This document shows, piece by piece, positions 1 to 13,500 of a stretch of 64,000 nucleotides of DNA (its first letter is position 1; every line of letters starts with the position of its first letter). Made by a program: the position numbers and the translations under genes. The notes beneath the pieces are model-generated. The model was given only the letters and a program-made list of their open reading frames with translations. It was not told where the DNA came from and did not search any database. Source of the stretch: Panagrolaimus kolymaensis (taxonomy: Eukaryota; Nematoda; Chromadorea; Rhabditida; Panagrolaimidae); assembly GCA_028622995.1 (NCBI GenBank), contig JAJQJQ010000034.1, forward strand, positions 2,170,001-2,234,000, in the 5' to 3' direction.

Positions 1-2
1 TT

Positions 3-351
3 GTAATTTTTGTATTAAGCGAGCACCATGCCGAATGGATTATAAGAATAAGTGGAACCATCCCAAAAATTGGGCCATTTTTACAAGCGACGTTAACGGA
101 ATTTCTTAATAATCAAAAGAAAAAATTACATAGTAATCCCGAGGATCATGTTAACCTTGTAAGTTAAAAATGTGAATTTAATAAAAAAATATTGTTAATG
201 TTTTCAAAATTTTTAGAATTCTTCTTTGCTTCAAAATATCATTTCATTAATAACTTTGGTTATTATTGGAATCTTCGTGTATTCTATCATTAATCAACTT
301 GCTCAAAGCTATCACAAGCGATCCTGTGACGCTAAGAAAAAACGGAAATAA
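3..351 (+). CDS. C-terminal part of a single-pass membrane protein (5' end outside window)
   Basis: Two exons are readable: 3-158 (frame GTA ATT TTT at position 3) and 217-351, joined in phase 0 across a 58-nt intron (gtaagt to tttttag). The second exon encodes a hydrophobic helix (LITLVIIGIFVYSII) followed by a basic tail ending AKKKRK and a TAA stop. The first exon is a mildly hydrophobic then Lys/Gln/Asn-rich stretch (residues like FLQATLTEFLNNQKKK). The arrangement fits a membrane anchor close to the C-terminus with a short cytosolic tail; a lysine-rich end could act as an ER-retrieval signal, but that is inference. I do not recognise the family. The gene continues to the left of the window. 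Confidence 0.6.
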
Positions 352-1527
352 GCAAAAACTTAAACTGTGACAAAAAATAAATATCATTTTAATTTATAAA
401 ATATAGATTATTATTGTGACTTTAGAGTTACAAATAATTATATTTTCCTTAATATTTTTTTATATGTTTTTACATATATTGTTATTATTTATTTTATTAT
501 TATTATTAATTGTGTGCTTTCTGACATCCCATTTTTGTTCACAAAACTTTTTAAAATTGAAAAGTGGGATGGGATGGTTTTAGTGTCAAAGTCAATTGTA
601 TCACTTATTATAAATTAATAAATACGAGAAATATTCTTTCTTTTTTATATACACATCAAAAGCTGGAATAACACGATTTTCAAGGATTAAAGCTTTCGCA
701 CTGATTTGCAACAATCTTTCTTTAATTCTGAAATGCCTTTTTTGCTTCTTCTATACTGTAAAAATTCAAAGTGAAAGTTTACTTTTATATTTGTTCTTTT
801 TATTTTTCTTCCAAAGCTTGAGTAATCATTTTTTCAAAAAACACATGAGGGATTAAAATTATGCCCTAAAGCAATAGGAATTTTTCAAGTAAGAGGGTTT
901 TCGTCATTTTTTTATGTTTCTTCTTTTTCATTTTTTGCAATTTCTTCTTTTGATTTTTTATTTTTTGGTAGTCATTGTTTGTCACTTTTTTCGTCATTTT
1001 GCGTGATGCTTTTAGTCCTCCATTTTTCGGGCATTGTTCGCTTTATCATTTTTTAATTCCACAGCTTTTTGAAGTAAAGAAATGGCGTCTCTAATAACCC
1101 CCATTACAGTAAAAGAAATTTGCACAGATTCCAAAGCAAAATAGGAAATGAAAAAAAGATGGGCTAATGAGCCGTAAAACAAACAACATCTCTTTAGAGT
1201 TAAAACAAAAAATATATGGAAATATGCATGTTACAAATAATGACAATCCCTCATTCCTTGTGTCGGCCGTTGATGAAATTTTTTTTTCAATAATCTTTTC
1301 CGAAACAAATAAAGCTTCTTCAACTCTCAAAAAAAGAAGAAGCATGCCATGAAAGACGAAGAAGTAAAAAAAAAACGGGCGTGACCCGAAGTACCAGAAG
1401 TAGCACTTTTGGAGGTTGAAGTATTTTTTTTATTATTTAATCATTTGGAATCTCCAAAAGGTTGGAAGGTGAAAAAAGTTAAAAAAATATTATAAAAAAC
1501 TATTCTATTAAAAAAAATTAATTTAAA
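352..1527. other. Intergenic, no gene seen
   Basis: AT-rich spacer between the left-edge gene and GAD. Short open frames on both strands around 1091-1352 overlap each other, have low-complexity Phe/Leu or Ser/Lys composition and no splice continuation. The last few hundred bases presumably hold the GAD promoter; no motif was certain. Confidence 0.5.
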
Positions 1528-3362
1528 ATGGATCCCGAGGAAGTGTTGAAAAAAATTGGGAAGCTTCATGCTACTGGTGAGAATTATCATAAGTTTTATT
1601 TTTGATATTAATAATTTCTTTGCTTAATTTTTAGATATTTTCCCTCAAAATGTTGATAACTGGGAAGATACTCGAGCTTTTTTACAGCAAGTAGTCGAAA
1701 TACTTTATGATTATATAAAAGAGGAAAATAATCGAGATAGTAAAATTCTTGATTTTCATCAACCCGATGAAATGAAAAAACTTTTGGATTTATCCATTCC
1801 TGATAAACCAATGAATTTGGAAGAATTACTCAAAGTAATAATTTTTTTTGCCGTTTTTTGTCGGTCAAAAATAGCATTATTTTTTTAGTCTTGCAGCCAC
1901 GTGCTTCGATATTGTGTAAAAACAGGTCATCCACGATTTTTTAATCAAATTTCATGTGGATTGGATTTGGTTTCAATGGCGGGTGAATGGCTCACAGCTA
2001 CAGCCAATACCAATATGTTCACTTATGAAATTTCTCCAGTTTTTATTTTAATGGAAAAAGAAGTCACTTTAAAAATGATTGAACTCATTGGATGGGCGCC
2101 CGATCAAGGTGATGCTATTTTTACTCCTGGTGGAGCCATAGCCAATCTTTATGCCGTTAATGCTGCCCGACATTTTCATTATCCTAGAGTTAAGCCTTTG
2201 GGAATGTCTACCGTACCTACTCTTTGCACTTTCACTTCTGAAGATGTGAGTTTTAAAAAATTCCAAACTTTTGCTTTAAAAATAAACGTTTCAGAGTCAT
2301 TATTCAATTAAAGGTGCCGCAGCTATTTGTGGAATTGGAACTGATCATTGCTTTAACATTCCAACAGACAACATTGGTAGAATGATTCCTGAAGCATTGG
2401 AACAAAAAATTCTTGAATGCAAACGTGAAGGGCTTCATCCGTTTTTTGTTTCTGCCACCGCTGGCACGACTGTTTATGGTGCTTTTGATCCTTTACTAAA
2501 AATTGCTGATATTTGTGAACGTCATAAAATTTGGTTTCATGTCGACGTTTGTTTGCTTTTTTTTCCAAAAATACATTTATTTGAGAAAATTTTAGGCAGC
2601 TTGGGGTGGTGGCCTCCTTCTTTCCCCTGAACACCGCCATAAATTAGCTGGCTTGGAACGTGCAAATTCAGTCACATGGAATCCACATAAACTTATGGGA
2701 GCCTTACTTCAATGCAGCGCGTGTTTTATTCGCCATGATGGACTATTATTTCAAACCAATCAAATGTCCGCTGATTATCTTTTTCAACAAGATAAACCAT
2801 ATGATGTTAGCTTTGATACTGGAGATAAAGCCATGCAATGTGGCCGCCATAATGATATCTTTAAACTTTGGCTCATGTGGCGTTCCAAAGGAATGGAAGG
2901 ATATCGGCAACAAATAAATCGACTCATGCATTTAACCGCATATTTTACTGAGCGAATTAAAAGAACTGAAGGTTATGAAGTTTTAATTGAAGAAGTAGGC
3001 TTTAATATTCATTTTTTATGGTCAAACAAGTTCAAATTTGTTTTTTAGCCGGAATTCCTTAATATTTGTTTCTGGTATTTTCCACCCAGCATTCGTCATT
3101 TGGAACAAAAAGAAAAAATGGCTCGATTGGAAAAGGTTTAAAAAATTAAATAAAAAAAAAGCAATGTTTATCCATTTTTTATTTTTAGATTGCACCAAAG
3201 ATAAAAGCAAAGATGATGGAACGTGGCACGACTATGGTTGGATATCAACCAGATAAACAAAAACCAAATTTTTTCCGTATGATCATTTCAAATCAAGCCA
3301 TTACCTATTCAGATTTAGATTTTTTAATTGATGAAATTATCGAAATTGGCAAAGATCTTTAA
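1528..3362 (+). CDS. unc-25: Glutamate decarboxylase (GABA synthesis)
   Basis: PLP-dependent enzyme converting glutamate to GABA in the cytosol of GABA neurons. Seven exons, all joins in frame: 1528-1576, 1635-1834, 1889-2245, 2295-2546, 2596-2994, 3049-3135, 3189-3362; about 505 residues, the usual length of animal GAD65/67 cores and C. elegans UNC-25. Diagnostic stretches are [15 protein letters not shown] (residues about 90-105), [14 protein letters not shown], the cofactor Asp in HVDAAWGGG (about 284-292), and the Schiff-base lysine in [12 protein letters not shown] (Lys about 318). The C-terminal part has the family run [13 protein letters not shown]. The start ATG gives [12 protein letters not shown] and lies 14 codons before the first intron; no earlier ATG is in frame with it. 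All key residues look intact, so this should be an active enzyme. The nearest gene (3754-4411) is convergent. Confidence 0.95.
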
Positions 3363-3753
3363 GACTCCATTTTTAAAAGTGACTGATTTTAAGTAAAAAA
3401 TTCTTTAAAAATTTGTTCCTTATTATATAATTTTCTTTAATTAACAACAAATTAGTTTAAAAATGATATAACAATTTTCTTTAATACATTAATAAAATTA
3501 ATATTAAACGTTGAATGAAAAAAATTGCACAGGAAACATGGTGGAAAAAAGTGATTTTAAAGGCAAAACAAAAAAGATAATAAATTCGTAACGAAAACAA
3601 TAACAAAAAAGGTAAAGGAATGAGGCAAAAAAAAAAAGAGAGATATTTTCAATGATAAAAACAGTTGTTTTAAAAAAAATGTTAGAAAGTTGTCTAAATT
3701 TGGAAACAAGAGACAATTTAGAAAAAAAATTCTCGGGAAAAATGAAAAAATCG
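3363..3753. other. Convergent intergenic spacer
   Basis: About 390 bp between the GAD stop and the stop of the minus-strand secreted gene. A/T-tract sequence holding both 3' ends; no separate gene seen. Confidence 0.5.
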
Positions 3754-4411
3754 CTAAATTATTGCCATTAAATTAATAATAGAAAAAATATTAACAACAA
3801 AAAAATTTGAATAAAAAACAATTGACTTTTTATTATTAATTCCATTGATTTGAGCGGCAGCTATGTACCTCCTCCGTTTTTTGGATGTTTTGCAACAAAA
3901 CCTTGTATTTCCATTTTGCAATTGAGCATGACGAATTTTATCAATCATAAATGGTGGGGTTGTTCGATTCAGGGCTACATTTAATAAATATTGCCGCCTT
4001 TTTTGCTTTTCAGCTGGCGACATTGTCCATTCCCGAATAAATTTTTGGCCATGACTGCCAAGGGACATGTAAGATCGACAACCAGAAAATGAATGCATTC
4101 CAATCACGTTGCAAATAGATTCCTAAAAATAAAATTTTTCTATTGATTTAAAAAATAAATAAAAGACAAACTTCGGCGCATTGGCAGCTTCTCCTCTGTC
4201 GATCGCCATTAACTGTAGGATCCCAAAATCGCGTGTATCTAGCTTCACATGAATTTTCTTCTCCATTGCATGCATCTGGATCACAATCACCCGGTCTCAA
4301 ATCTTCACATGGCCCTCCTGATGGTAATCTTGGCAAAGGTTCAATTCCATCAATAACAATAAAAAAAGTGCAGCATAAAGTAAAAAATTTAATCCATTTT
4401 CGCACTTTCAT
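3754..4411 (-). CDS. Small cysteine-rich secreted or surface protein, unknown
   Basis: Two exons on the minus strand: 4411-4172 and 4122-3754, joined in phase 0 (donor gtttgtc, acceptor tttttag), about 202 residues. The N-terminus has a signal peptide (basic MKVRKWIK then FFTLCCTFFIVIDG). The mature part begins Pro-rich and has closely spaced Cys (GGPCEDLRPGDCDPDACNG, then SCEARY, SCQCAE, ESICNVIG, SGCRSY and FCCKTSKKRRRY), suggesting a disulfide-bonded extracellular domain. The polypeptide ends in a hydrophobic run (NFFVVNIFSIINLMAII) after polar residues, which could be a GPI-attachment signal or simply readthrough past an unrecognised terminal splice. I do not recognise the family. The stop lies 391 bp from the GAD stop, in tail-to-tail orientation. 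Confidence 0.7.
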
Positions 4412-7400
4412 TTCATAGCCTTAAAAACCAAAAAAATAACAGATTTTATAAAAATTTATGCAAATCTGAAAAAAAAATTAAAAAATAAGCGCGACTACAT
4501 TTTTTTTCCTTCAAATTATAATAAAACAAAAAACACAGCACACGAGCGAACATAAAAAGGCGCTAAAAATCCAAATCTTTTTTCTAGCGGTCTTTAAAAA
4601 AATAGAAAACTTTCTAAGGGCACGAACAACAACTGTTGCGTTACATAAGATCATCAGCCAAAAAATAAGAAAATGATAGAGGCGGCGCTGTCAAAGTATT
4701 TTTTTTCTTCTTCGTTTTTAATGCGGTTGGCGATTAAGGTCATCACAAATAAAAAGAAGCGGCTAGCGAGATAAATGTTGTCCACAACATTTGACAACAA
4801 TTGTTTTGAGAGCCGTCGTCGTTGGCTTTTTAAACTTTTTTTTTAAATTACCTAAGAAATAGAAAAAGCTAATGAAAAAGAGAAGGAGATCCAATTGCGA
4901 GGAGGAAAACATAATCGAGAAACAAAATGAACAGACGAGAAAAAAAATCAAGTCAAGATTATTTTGGTCAAATTGCAATGGTCAAATAAAAATAAATATC
5001 AAACAACTGCTGATGTAAAAAAAAAGCCAATATAAATTTAAATTAAAAGAAGAAAGGCAATTAATTTTATTATAAAAAAAAATAAAATCAAGCCATTTTT
5101 TGATAGATTTAAAAAAAGAAGCTTTTAAAAAATAAATAAAAAGAGTATATTGTCTCGAAAAAAATGCACTAAAACTATTATAAATTTTTTAAGCATTCTA
5201 TTGTGTCAAAAGTTCAATAAAAAAAAGAATCCTAAAATGTGTAAACCAAAAAATTATTTCTTCATGCTTTTTGATATGTTTTGCTTTTCATCCAGTCTTT
5301 TTTACACTTTTTTTTCTCTTACAATGCTTTTTTTTATTCTTTTATTTTTATTTTGTTTTCTGTTACAACAACTTTTCTGGCGCAAACATAACCTTTTCTT
5401 TTAGTCCTCAAAAGTTCAGATGCATTTATTTATATGTTTAACGATTTTTATTTCAGAGATTGAAAGTTAGATGGAGCAAAAACTGAGGGAGAATTATGCA
5501 AAAAAATATATAAAAAACATTAAAAAACGAACGAACAAAAACAAAAAATTCGAAAATGCTATCATGTGACAGGAAGCAAACAAAAATCGGTTTAAAAAAT
5601 ATTCATGTTCAAAACAAAGAAATATTTTATTTTCCATAAAAACAAAATCAAAAAACGGAAACATTTTTAACATTCGTTCAAAAAATCAAAAAAAGGCCAC
5701 AGAAAAACTATTTTTTGATATTTCAAATTCGTTGTTTTCAAGGCGTAGCAAAAATAAAATCATACCTAAATCCATTATTTTTCTTATTTTTCTCGTTTTT
5801 CGAGGGTTAGACGTTTAAAACTTTTGAGATGTTTTGATTAAAATAAATAAAAATATTAAATTTCTCCGATGCGATTCTAAAGAAAAGAAAAATTGCCTAA
5901 AATCTTTTATTGTCGATTTGGCATCTTCCCATTATTAATGTAAAACTTTAGGTGATTTAGTTTTTGGTGTATTTTATTTATTTTTCGCTACTGTTGTTCT
6001 TTTTCACCCTTTCTTCAATCTTTTATTAATTTAAAAACCTAACACTAATTGTAAGTGGAAGTAATCTGAAGAAAAAAAATAAATTTATTAATATTTGGTT
6101 ATTCTTTTTATTTTTAAATTTAAATGTTTATTTTCAGCTTTAATCTCTTTCTATTGAAACAAAAAAATCAAGAAAATCCTTTAAAATCTGATCATGCTTT
6201 TGGCTTTTTTCTTTGGTATTTCAAGGCCAACGATTAGCAACAAAAAAAAGAAGAATATTTTCCTTTTAGGCATATTTAGGCAACTTTTTGGGCTCATCCA
6301 TAAACAACAAAAGGTCAAATATCTTTTTGGCAAAAACAAAAAATTCAATAATTATTTTTGAATCAATTTCTTCATTCATACATATCATATTATTTTGATT
6401 GTCAACCTTGCAATAGCTTGCTTCTATTTTTTGTTAATTGTGCGCTCTCACTTTCTTTCTTGCTGATTGTTTCTGTGCGTTTTAATCATTTTTTTTCTTC
6501 TTTGCTTTAGACGTCGGTTGCGCAAAAACCAACGAGAAACAAAAATAGATGAAAATTTGTTCATTTTTTCACGGCTGTTTGGCGCATTTAGTTCCCGCTA
6601 CAATAAAAACACCTGCACCCTAAAACTTTTTATTTCGTTTCTCTTATATTCCCGTGGTAACTGTTTTCGAACGATTTAAATGTAAAATATTTATGAAAAT
6701 TTTTCGATCCTCTAAACTTTTTATTTTTTTGATATTCCTTTTTATATTATGTTTTTGATTATTCCCAAAAATAACTGCTCAGAAAAAAACGTTTACACAA
6801 AAAAACCCGACAACAAGTATGTATATGATTGTTCCATCCATCCATCAGTCAGTCGGTCGTCAGTTAGTGAGAGTGTGTAACAAAACAAAAAAAAAGAGAA
6901 AAGAAAAGGGGAAATATTGCAATAGTTTGTAGGTAGACGACAGACCCTCGATTTTTTCTTTTTTCTTTTTCGTTCAAACTTCCCGCCGCGATATATCGTG
7001 TATACTGTTGAGCAGCCCAATGCATAGAAGAAAAGAGGTCTGGGCTGCTGTAGCAACATAAAGAGCGATGATTGCTGCTGCTTTGATTTTTTTCTCACCT
7101 GTTGTACAAATTGTTAAAAACTTTTAGTTAATTCTTTAAATATTTTTTAAACAAAATATTATTAAAACTTTTGCATTTTTTAAAGGAACACTTTGATTTT
7201 ATACAAATTTTTATTTGTTGATTTTATTTTGAATAATCGGTTAATTAAGCGAAGATAATTAACAAATTGGTTAGTGGTTCTAGTCTCAATGATGACATAT
7301 ATATTTTTCCTAATTACTTAATATTTTTGTGCTTGTTTTGAAATTTATTAAACTCAAATCGTGATTGCGATTTATTTTAGCCCGTGAAAGAATAATATTA

Positions 7401-7561
7401 CTTTTTTATTAATTTTTTTGTTTCGATCGCGATTTTCCCAAATTTTATATTCCATCAAAAATTGAATTGAACTATAAGTTATTAATTTTATTAAATTTTT
7501 CAGAGCTTTTTTGTGGTTATTTGTCCATCATACATACTGGTTCAATATTGGACTAGTATAG
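4412..7561. other. Long intergenic region upstream of larp-1
   Basis: 3.1 kb of A/T-tract DNA. Open frames here (for example 6793-7098 minus, 5150-5404 plus) are Phe/Lys/Leu-rich, lack splice continuation and are not credible genes. The stretch 6780-7080 is less AT-rich than its surroundings, with CATCCATCCATCAGTCAGTCGGTCG-type short repeats, and may be part of the larp-1 promoter or an untranslated exon. Confidence 0.5.
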
Positions 7562-10500
7562 ATGGCCGAGAGGCTTTCATTTGCACAAATTGTATCTGGT
7601 AATGAAGAAGCAGTAACTGAGTCTTTCCCTGTGATTCAAAAAACTTTAAATTCGGTTAAATCATCAAATTTATCAAATCATCGTGGTCATCAAGTAAAAG
7701 GTAGTAATAAAATTAATAACAAATCGGGTAACACAACATCAACAATGTCTTCATCAGCAACGACAACAACTTCATCTTCGGTTCAACAACAACCAAATAA
7801 TCAGCAACAGCAACATGGTGGCGGTGGTGGAGGTAACAGAAAGCGACAACACCATGATAAACCAAATAAGGATCGAAAAAGTGGCGGTGGCGGCGGTGGA
7901 AGTAAATCAACAACAACGACAAATAATAAACGTGATGAAAAACCGGTAAATAATGTAGCAACAGCAGCAGAAAAGGGTGTTAAGGATATTAAGGAAATAG
8001 TTGAAGAAATAGCAGCCAATGTAAATGTGGTAACTTCGACAACAACACCTTCCAGTACTCCAACTATTGCTCAACCACCTGCAGTTAATCCATGGTTCCA
8101 AAAGACAGGTAAATAATATTCTTAAGAAAACAGATGTCAAAATAATGAGAATATTAATTTTTAGATGAAAATGAAGCAACAGAAAAACCAACGATTAAAT
8201 CTGTTGCAATCGATCATTCTCATCATCACCCCACTATGGCATCTAAAACTGGTAATAAAAGCAGCTCAGCTGCATCAGCTAAAATTATTACGACTACTTC
8301 AACAGATGATTGGCCGGCTTTGCATGCCCATGACAATAATGCTACTCATGATTCGGGTAATATGACCTCAAATGATGTTTCAACTGGTAACGTAAATTCA
8401 ACAAATAATCATCAAAGCAATCATGTAAGTCTCAACTCAAATAATATATCCCTTTATTAAACCTTTCAAAAATTTTATAGGCTGTTGTACGAGAATCCTC
8501 TGAACATTATAGTCCTAACGGAATGAGAAATCAAAAAGTGCCAAAAAATAATTGGAAAAAATTAGATATTGATGTTGATTATAATCATCGACCAGTTCGA
8601 CGAAATAAAAATAATCGAAAGTCACAAAGTAATTATACTTTTTATATTTTTAAATGGAAAAAAATGAGTTTTTTGTTGTTTTAGTTTCTGATCAAACTCC
8701 TAATGGTTTTACACCTCCTGAAAATCAGCAACATCCACAACAACAACAAGCTCATCACGGTGATGAAGAAAATGATGAACAAGATTATTGGTGAGTATTA
8801 TTATTCTGTATTTTTTTTATAGTGGGAAGAGTTTCTTTATTTTTTTTTCTTCTGAAAACTCTTTTTAAAACCCAAAAGCATTTCTAAGACAAAAAAGAAA
8901 AGGGGAAATAAAAAACTAGAATAGCAAAAATAATTACGAAAAATAACATTATTTGTACCTAAATTTTTGCATTCAACAACAAAAATTAGCTTTTTCTTTT
9001 TTTGCTATAAACCTAAATATTGAACAAATTTCTTTAAGACATTTTATTATTTATTGCCAAACATGGTATTATATTGTGCAACGTTTTTTTTGGAATTTTA
9101 AAATAGCATCAAAATATATTTTTTAATTTAAACCCATCGATGAAATTTTTTTAATTGCCCGTCCAAAATAAGGCCATCCCTTTTTTGATGTCTGCACAAT
9201 AAAAAAAAACGGATTATGTTAGAATGTTGTTGTTTGTGCAAAATCAGTCATAGATACCGTTCAATTTTTATTTCGCACACATTAAATGAGTTTTGAAAAA
9301 AAGGGAAAAAAAGTAGGAGAAAATATTTAGGCTGGCCATTCTCTTTTTATTATAAAAACTAACTAAACAGAGCGAAATTATTTTTCTAATATTTTTTTAA
9401 CTAACAAACATGCATTCTTTTTTCCTTTTTTATACTCGAGAAATTTTTATTTTTTTGAGTCCGAAGAAGTATATGTATTTTTTTTCCAGAGATTTTTACT
9501 GGAAGACGAGGAGGCATCTTCATCCGGTAAAAAATAAAACAACAGCATTTTTAAGCATTTTCTTTTTCTTTATCTAATGTCCTTTTTGTTTCTTCTTCTT
9601 ATTTTTCGCCAATATATACCTCAATTTTATATATAAAATAAAAATGAAAGAGGAGGACACACTCTATGTTAGTCGTCAAAAAAGAAGAAGAAATAAATGG
9701 CCTTTTTGCTACTCTTTTGCCTTTCATCAAAACCACGTTGTTGTTTTTTTTGTTCCTTTTTGAAAGCAATAATGGAATAGAAAAAGAGAGTGAAAATATG
9801 CTGCTTTCTTTTTTTACTGACAAGGGTGGCGGCGCTCGCTCGTTTTTGTTGCCCGTGGTTGAGGAAAAAAGAGGCACGCAGCACACATTTTCCCTTTTTT
9901 TAATAGAAGAAAAAAAAGTCTTGACTAAAAAAATTCTTTCTTTTTTTTGGAGGTGCTACCAGTTGTTGGCTTTTTTATATATATATTTTTCTCCTTTTTT
10001 TTCCCCCAATTCGTTCGTCTTTACTACTTGTTTTCTCTTTTTTCACGTCAAATACACACACATGCCGGACAAATTTTTTGTTTTGGGGCGCTTTATTTTG
10101 AATTAACTATCCTCTTTCTCTTGAATGTTTTGTTTTCTTTCTTTTTTGGCATCATCGCTTCGCTTTCTTTCGTTTCATTCCCTCATTTTTTACTTACATA
10201 TTAAACCTCAACAAAATAAGAAACCCTCTCCAAAACTTTTTTAAGGATATTGATCTTATCAAATTTTTTTATCGTAGTTTTTTTCCTCTGCAAAAAATAA
10301 AATAAAATAATCATCACATGTTTTTTTTGTTGTTTCTGTTAAAACTTGGAACAACAGAAGTTTAGCAAATTTATTTATTTGTTGTCTCTGGCTTTGTCCT
10401 TTTTAGTCTTTCAAAAAAAAAGAAGCGTGGGTTAAAAATAGCATTAAAAATTTGATTTATTTTCTCTGAATATTCCATTTTTTAAACTCTAATTTTTTTT

Positions 10501-13500
10501 AGGTACTTTGATAATTCTTCCAACGGTTATTATTATCAGCATTCAGGAAGTCAAGGTTGGAAAAAAGGTGGTGGCGGTGGAAGAAATAATAATCCCAATC
10601 ATCATCAAAATAATACAACTTCAGCAGCTTCTTCACCCGAATTGATGACAGCAACCAATAATCAAACAAGCGACGAAAATAATATGCCAGCAGCTACAGG
10701 AGGTCGTGGAACTACCCGACCTCAAAGTGGAAATAGTGTTGGAGGCGGTGGAAATAACAGAAACCATGGAAAACGGAGAAATGATGAAAACGTAGTAACC
10801 AATAATAATTTTAATCAAAATGCTTCCACTTCGAGAGGCATTCAAGGTGGCAACAACAGACGGGGAAGAGATTTCGGCGGAGGATATCGAAATCGTGGAA
10901 ATCATCAATATTATTGGAATCGAAATGGTGCTAATAATGAAGGTGGCGCCGCCGCCGCCGGACCTCAAAACGAAAATAAAGAAAAAACAACAGATGAACC
11001 ACTTCCAAAAGGTGGGATAAATTTATTAAAAAAAACTATGATTATTTTTTATATTTTTTTTTAGATCAGAATAAATTTTCTGCTTCCCAAAGAAAAAATC
11101 GTGGGCCTCTTCCTGACTGGGATGAAGTCGCAGAAAAGGATGACGTATTTGATTATATGGATATGATGGAACAACAATATGCTCAATTTTATGCTATTGC
11201 GGGTGCACCATTTGATGCTGCAACAGCTTATGATCCAAATAATCGCATGAATCCTCCATTTCCAATTGGAGTTGGAGTAAGGCCGCAATTTGGTTATGGT
11301 CCTGCACCATTTATGATTCCACAACAACAACAACAGCAAAGGCAATTTATTCCTAATGAATCACAACAACCAAATGAAACTGGAGCCATACAAGCGGGAG
11401 CAAATACAGAAAAATCTAATGATGAACAACATCAACAACAACAACATTTACATAAAAGCGGGTCACGTCCTGAATCACCTGATTCATCTTTAACAACTTC
11501 CATTTCTGCAACACCCACTCCCTTGCTTTCACCCGATCCCAATCAACCCATTGTTCCTATGGTTGTGATGCCAACAATGGCTCAGCCCCCAAGGAATATT
11601 ATTATGGCTCCTATATATCCTCCACAATTTATGCCTCCCGCTGAACCAGGAACATTAAAAGATTCAGTGCGGCGACAAATGTAAGCTAATAATTTTTAAC
11701 AAAAAGACTAAAATCATTTTAATATTTTAAAATTTTTTAGTGAATATTATTTTTCAAATGAAAATTTACAAAAGGATTTCTTTTTACGTCGCAAAATGGA
11801 ACCCGATGGTTATTTATCGATAAGCCTTATTGCCAGTTTTCCCCGTGTTCGTATGATTACTCAAGATCTCAACATTATTATTGAAAGTGTTAAACAAAGT
11901 AGAAATGTCGAAGTTCATGAAAATGGATTTAAAGTAAAACTTAAAATATTTACATAAAATATATAACTTTAATATTATTTTTAAGGTGAGACCTCGAGAA
12001 ACTCCAGAAATTTGGTCATTGAATGCTCCAGGTTCACCCGATCATAAATCATCTTCTCAACCTAAAGAAGCAGCCCATCATCGAAGGATAATAACCATTG
12101 CAGATCCAACAAGTTCGAAGCCTGTAATCGATGAAAGTGAAATTCAAGCTCGATTACTTGGTTTATCTAAAAATACTTCTGCCAACGAAGATGCAAAATC
12201 AACGAGTAGCGAAGAAGATCGGGATAAATTAAGTGAAACGAGCGAACGGGCTGGAAAAGAACAAAGCCATACAGAATCAAAAACACCTGAAGCTGTTGTG
12301 AGGCAACAACAACAAACCACAACCCAAAATGAAAATAAATCCAAACCTGAAAAAGCTTCAACACCTGTAGAAAGGATATCAGCGCCAGTCCCAAATGTTT
12401 CTCATCATGAAAGCCAAAACCAAGTTAAAAATTCCGAAAGCTCTAAAACAGAAACTCAAGCTAAGCAATTATCCTTTTCAAATCGGACTTCTGTGGATTC
12501 CAAAGAATCTGTAAGTGAAACCCCTTCCGAATCTGCTGGTCCTACTGGAACCGCAGGTCGTGAACCAACTGAAGAAGAAATTGAAGATTGGCAAGAAGTT
12601 AAAATTAAGCGAGGTAAAAAGGTTAAAGGTGGTGTTGTAATAAACACTACTGCCACTGCTGTAAGCAGCAACAAACGAAATAATCGAGTACCTGAACTTG
12701 ATTTTAAATTTGATGATGAAATTGATCCATCTACTGAATCCTCATCTGCTCATAACGACTCGCATCGAGAACGTCGAACTTCTTCACTCAGTTTAAAGGA
12801 TGAAATGACAGATGCCAATATTGATCAACTTATTATCCTCACACCTAATACTAAAAGGCAATATGATCGAACTGGAGATTTCACTAAGCGTAGTGATCGA
12901 AATCAAAGATTAAATGAAGAAATGGAACATGGCCTTCGTAAATATGAAGAAGAATTATGGAGTGCAGAAGCTCGTCATGAACCCTCTACTCCGGTATGTT
13001 CCATTTAGTTTTAGCTTAAGGATTTTCTTATTATATTATTTTAAGACTTCGAAAGTTGCAACATTGAGCGAAGAAGATTTTGAAGAAATGAAAAAGAGTA
13101 ATGATAGCAAAGCAGCTAAAGATTCAACTCAAGCTAATGGCTCTCCAGAAATTGAATTGCCATCTCCAAAATCCCCTGAATCTTCTTCATCCATTCCTAA
13201 AACTCCACCAGGTTCATCAATTTGGTCAAAAAAAGCTATGGAACGTGCAGCTGCAAGTGCAGCCCTTCCCAAAAGTCCTGTTGCTAAACGTGAAGCAAAA
13301 GAAAAGCCTATGGCTCGCTTTTATCCTTTGAATAATAAAGATACCAAGCGACCAAAGAAAGGAAAAGTAACTTTTGCTGAACCTGTTGCAATGACCGCCA
13401 TGCCTGTAGGTTGGGTTTTGGGTACAGAAAAAACTCCCCAAAAAGAAACAAAATTGCCACCATCAGATGATAATCAACATCCTCTAGCTACTTTGCCTCC

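Noticed and set aside
1091..1352. Overlapping small frames upstream of GAD
   Set aside because: Opposite-strand frames of similar length, no splicing, no similarity.
6793..7098. 101-codon minus-strand open frame upstream of larp-1
   Set aside because: Composition is Phe/Lys/Gln-rich, there are no splice-supported neighbours and it lies in promoter-like DNA; no family resemblance.
9599..10204. Overlapping long open frames on both strands inside the larp-1 intron
   Set aside because: They are translations of T/A tracts (Phe, Leu, Lys runs), overlap each other on opposite strands and lack coding-like composition.
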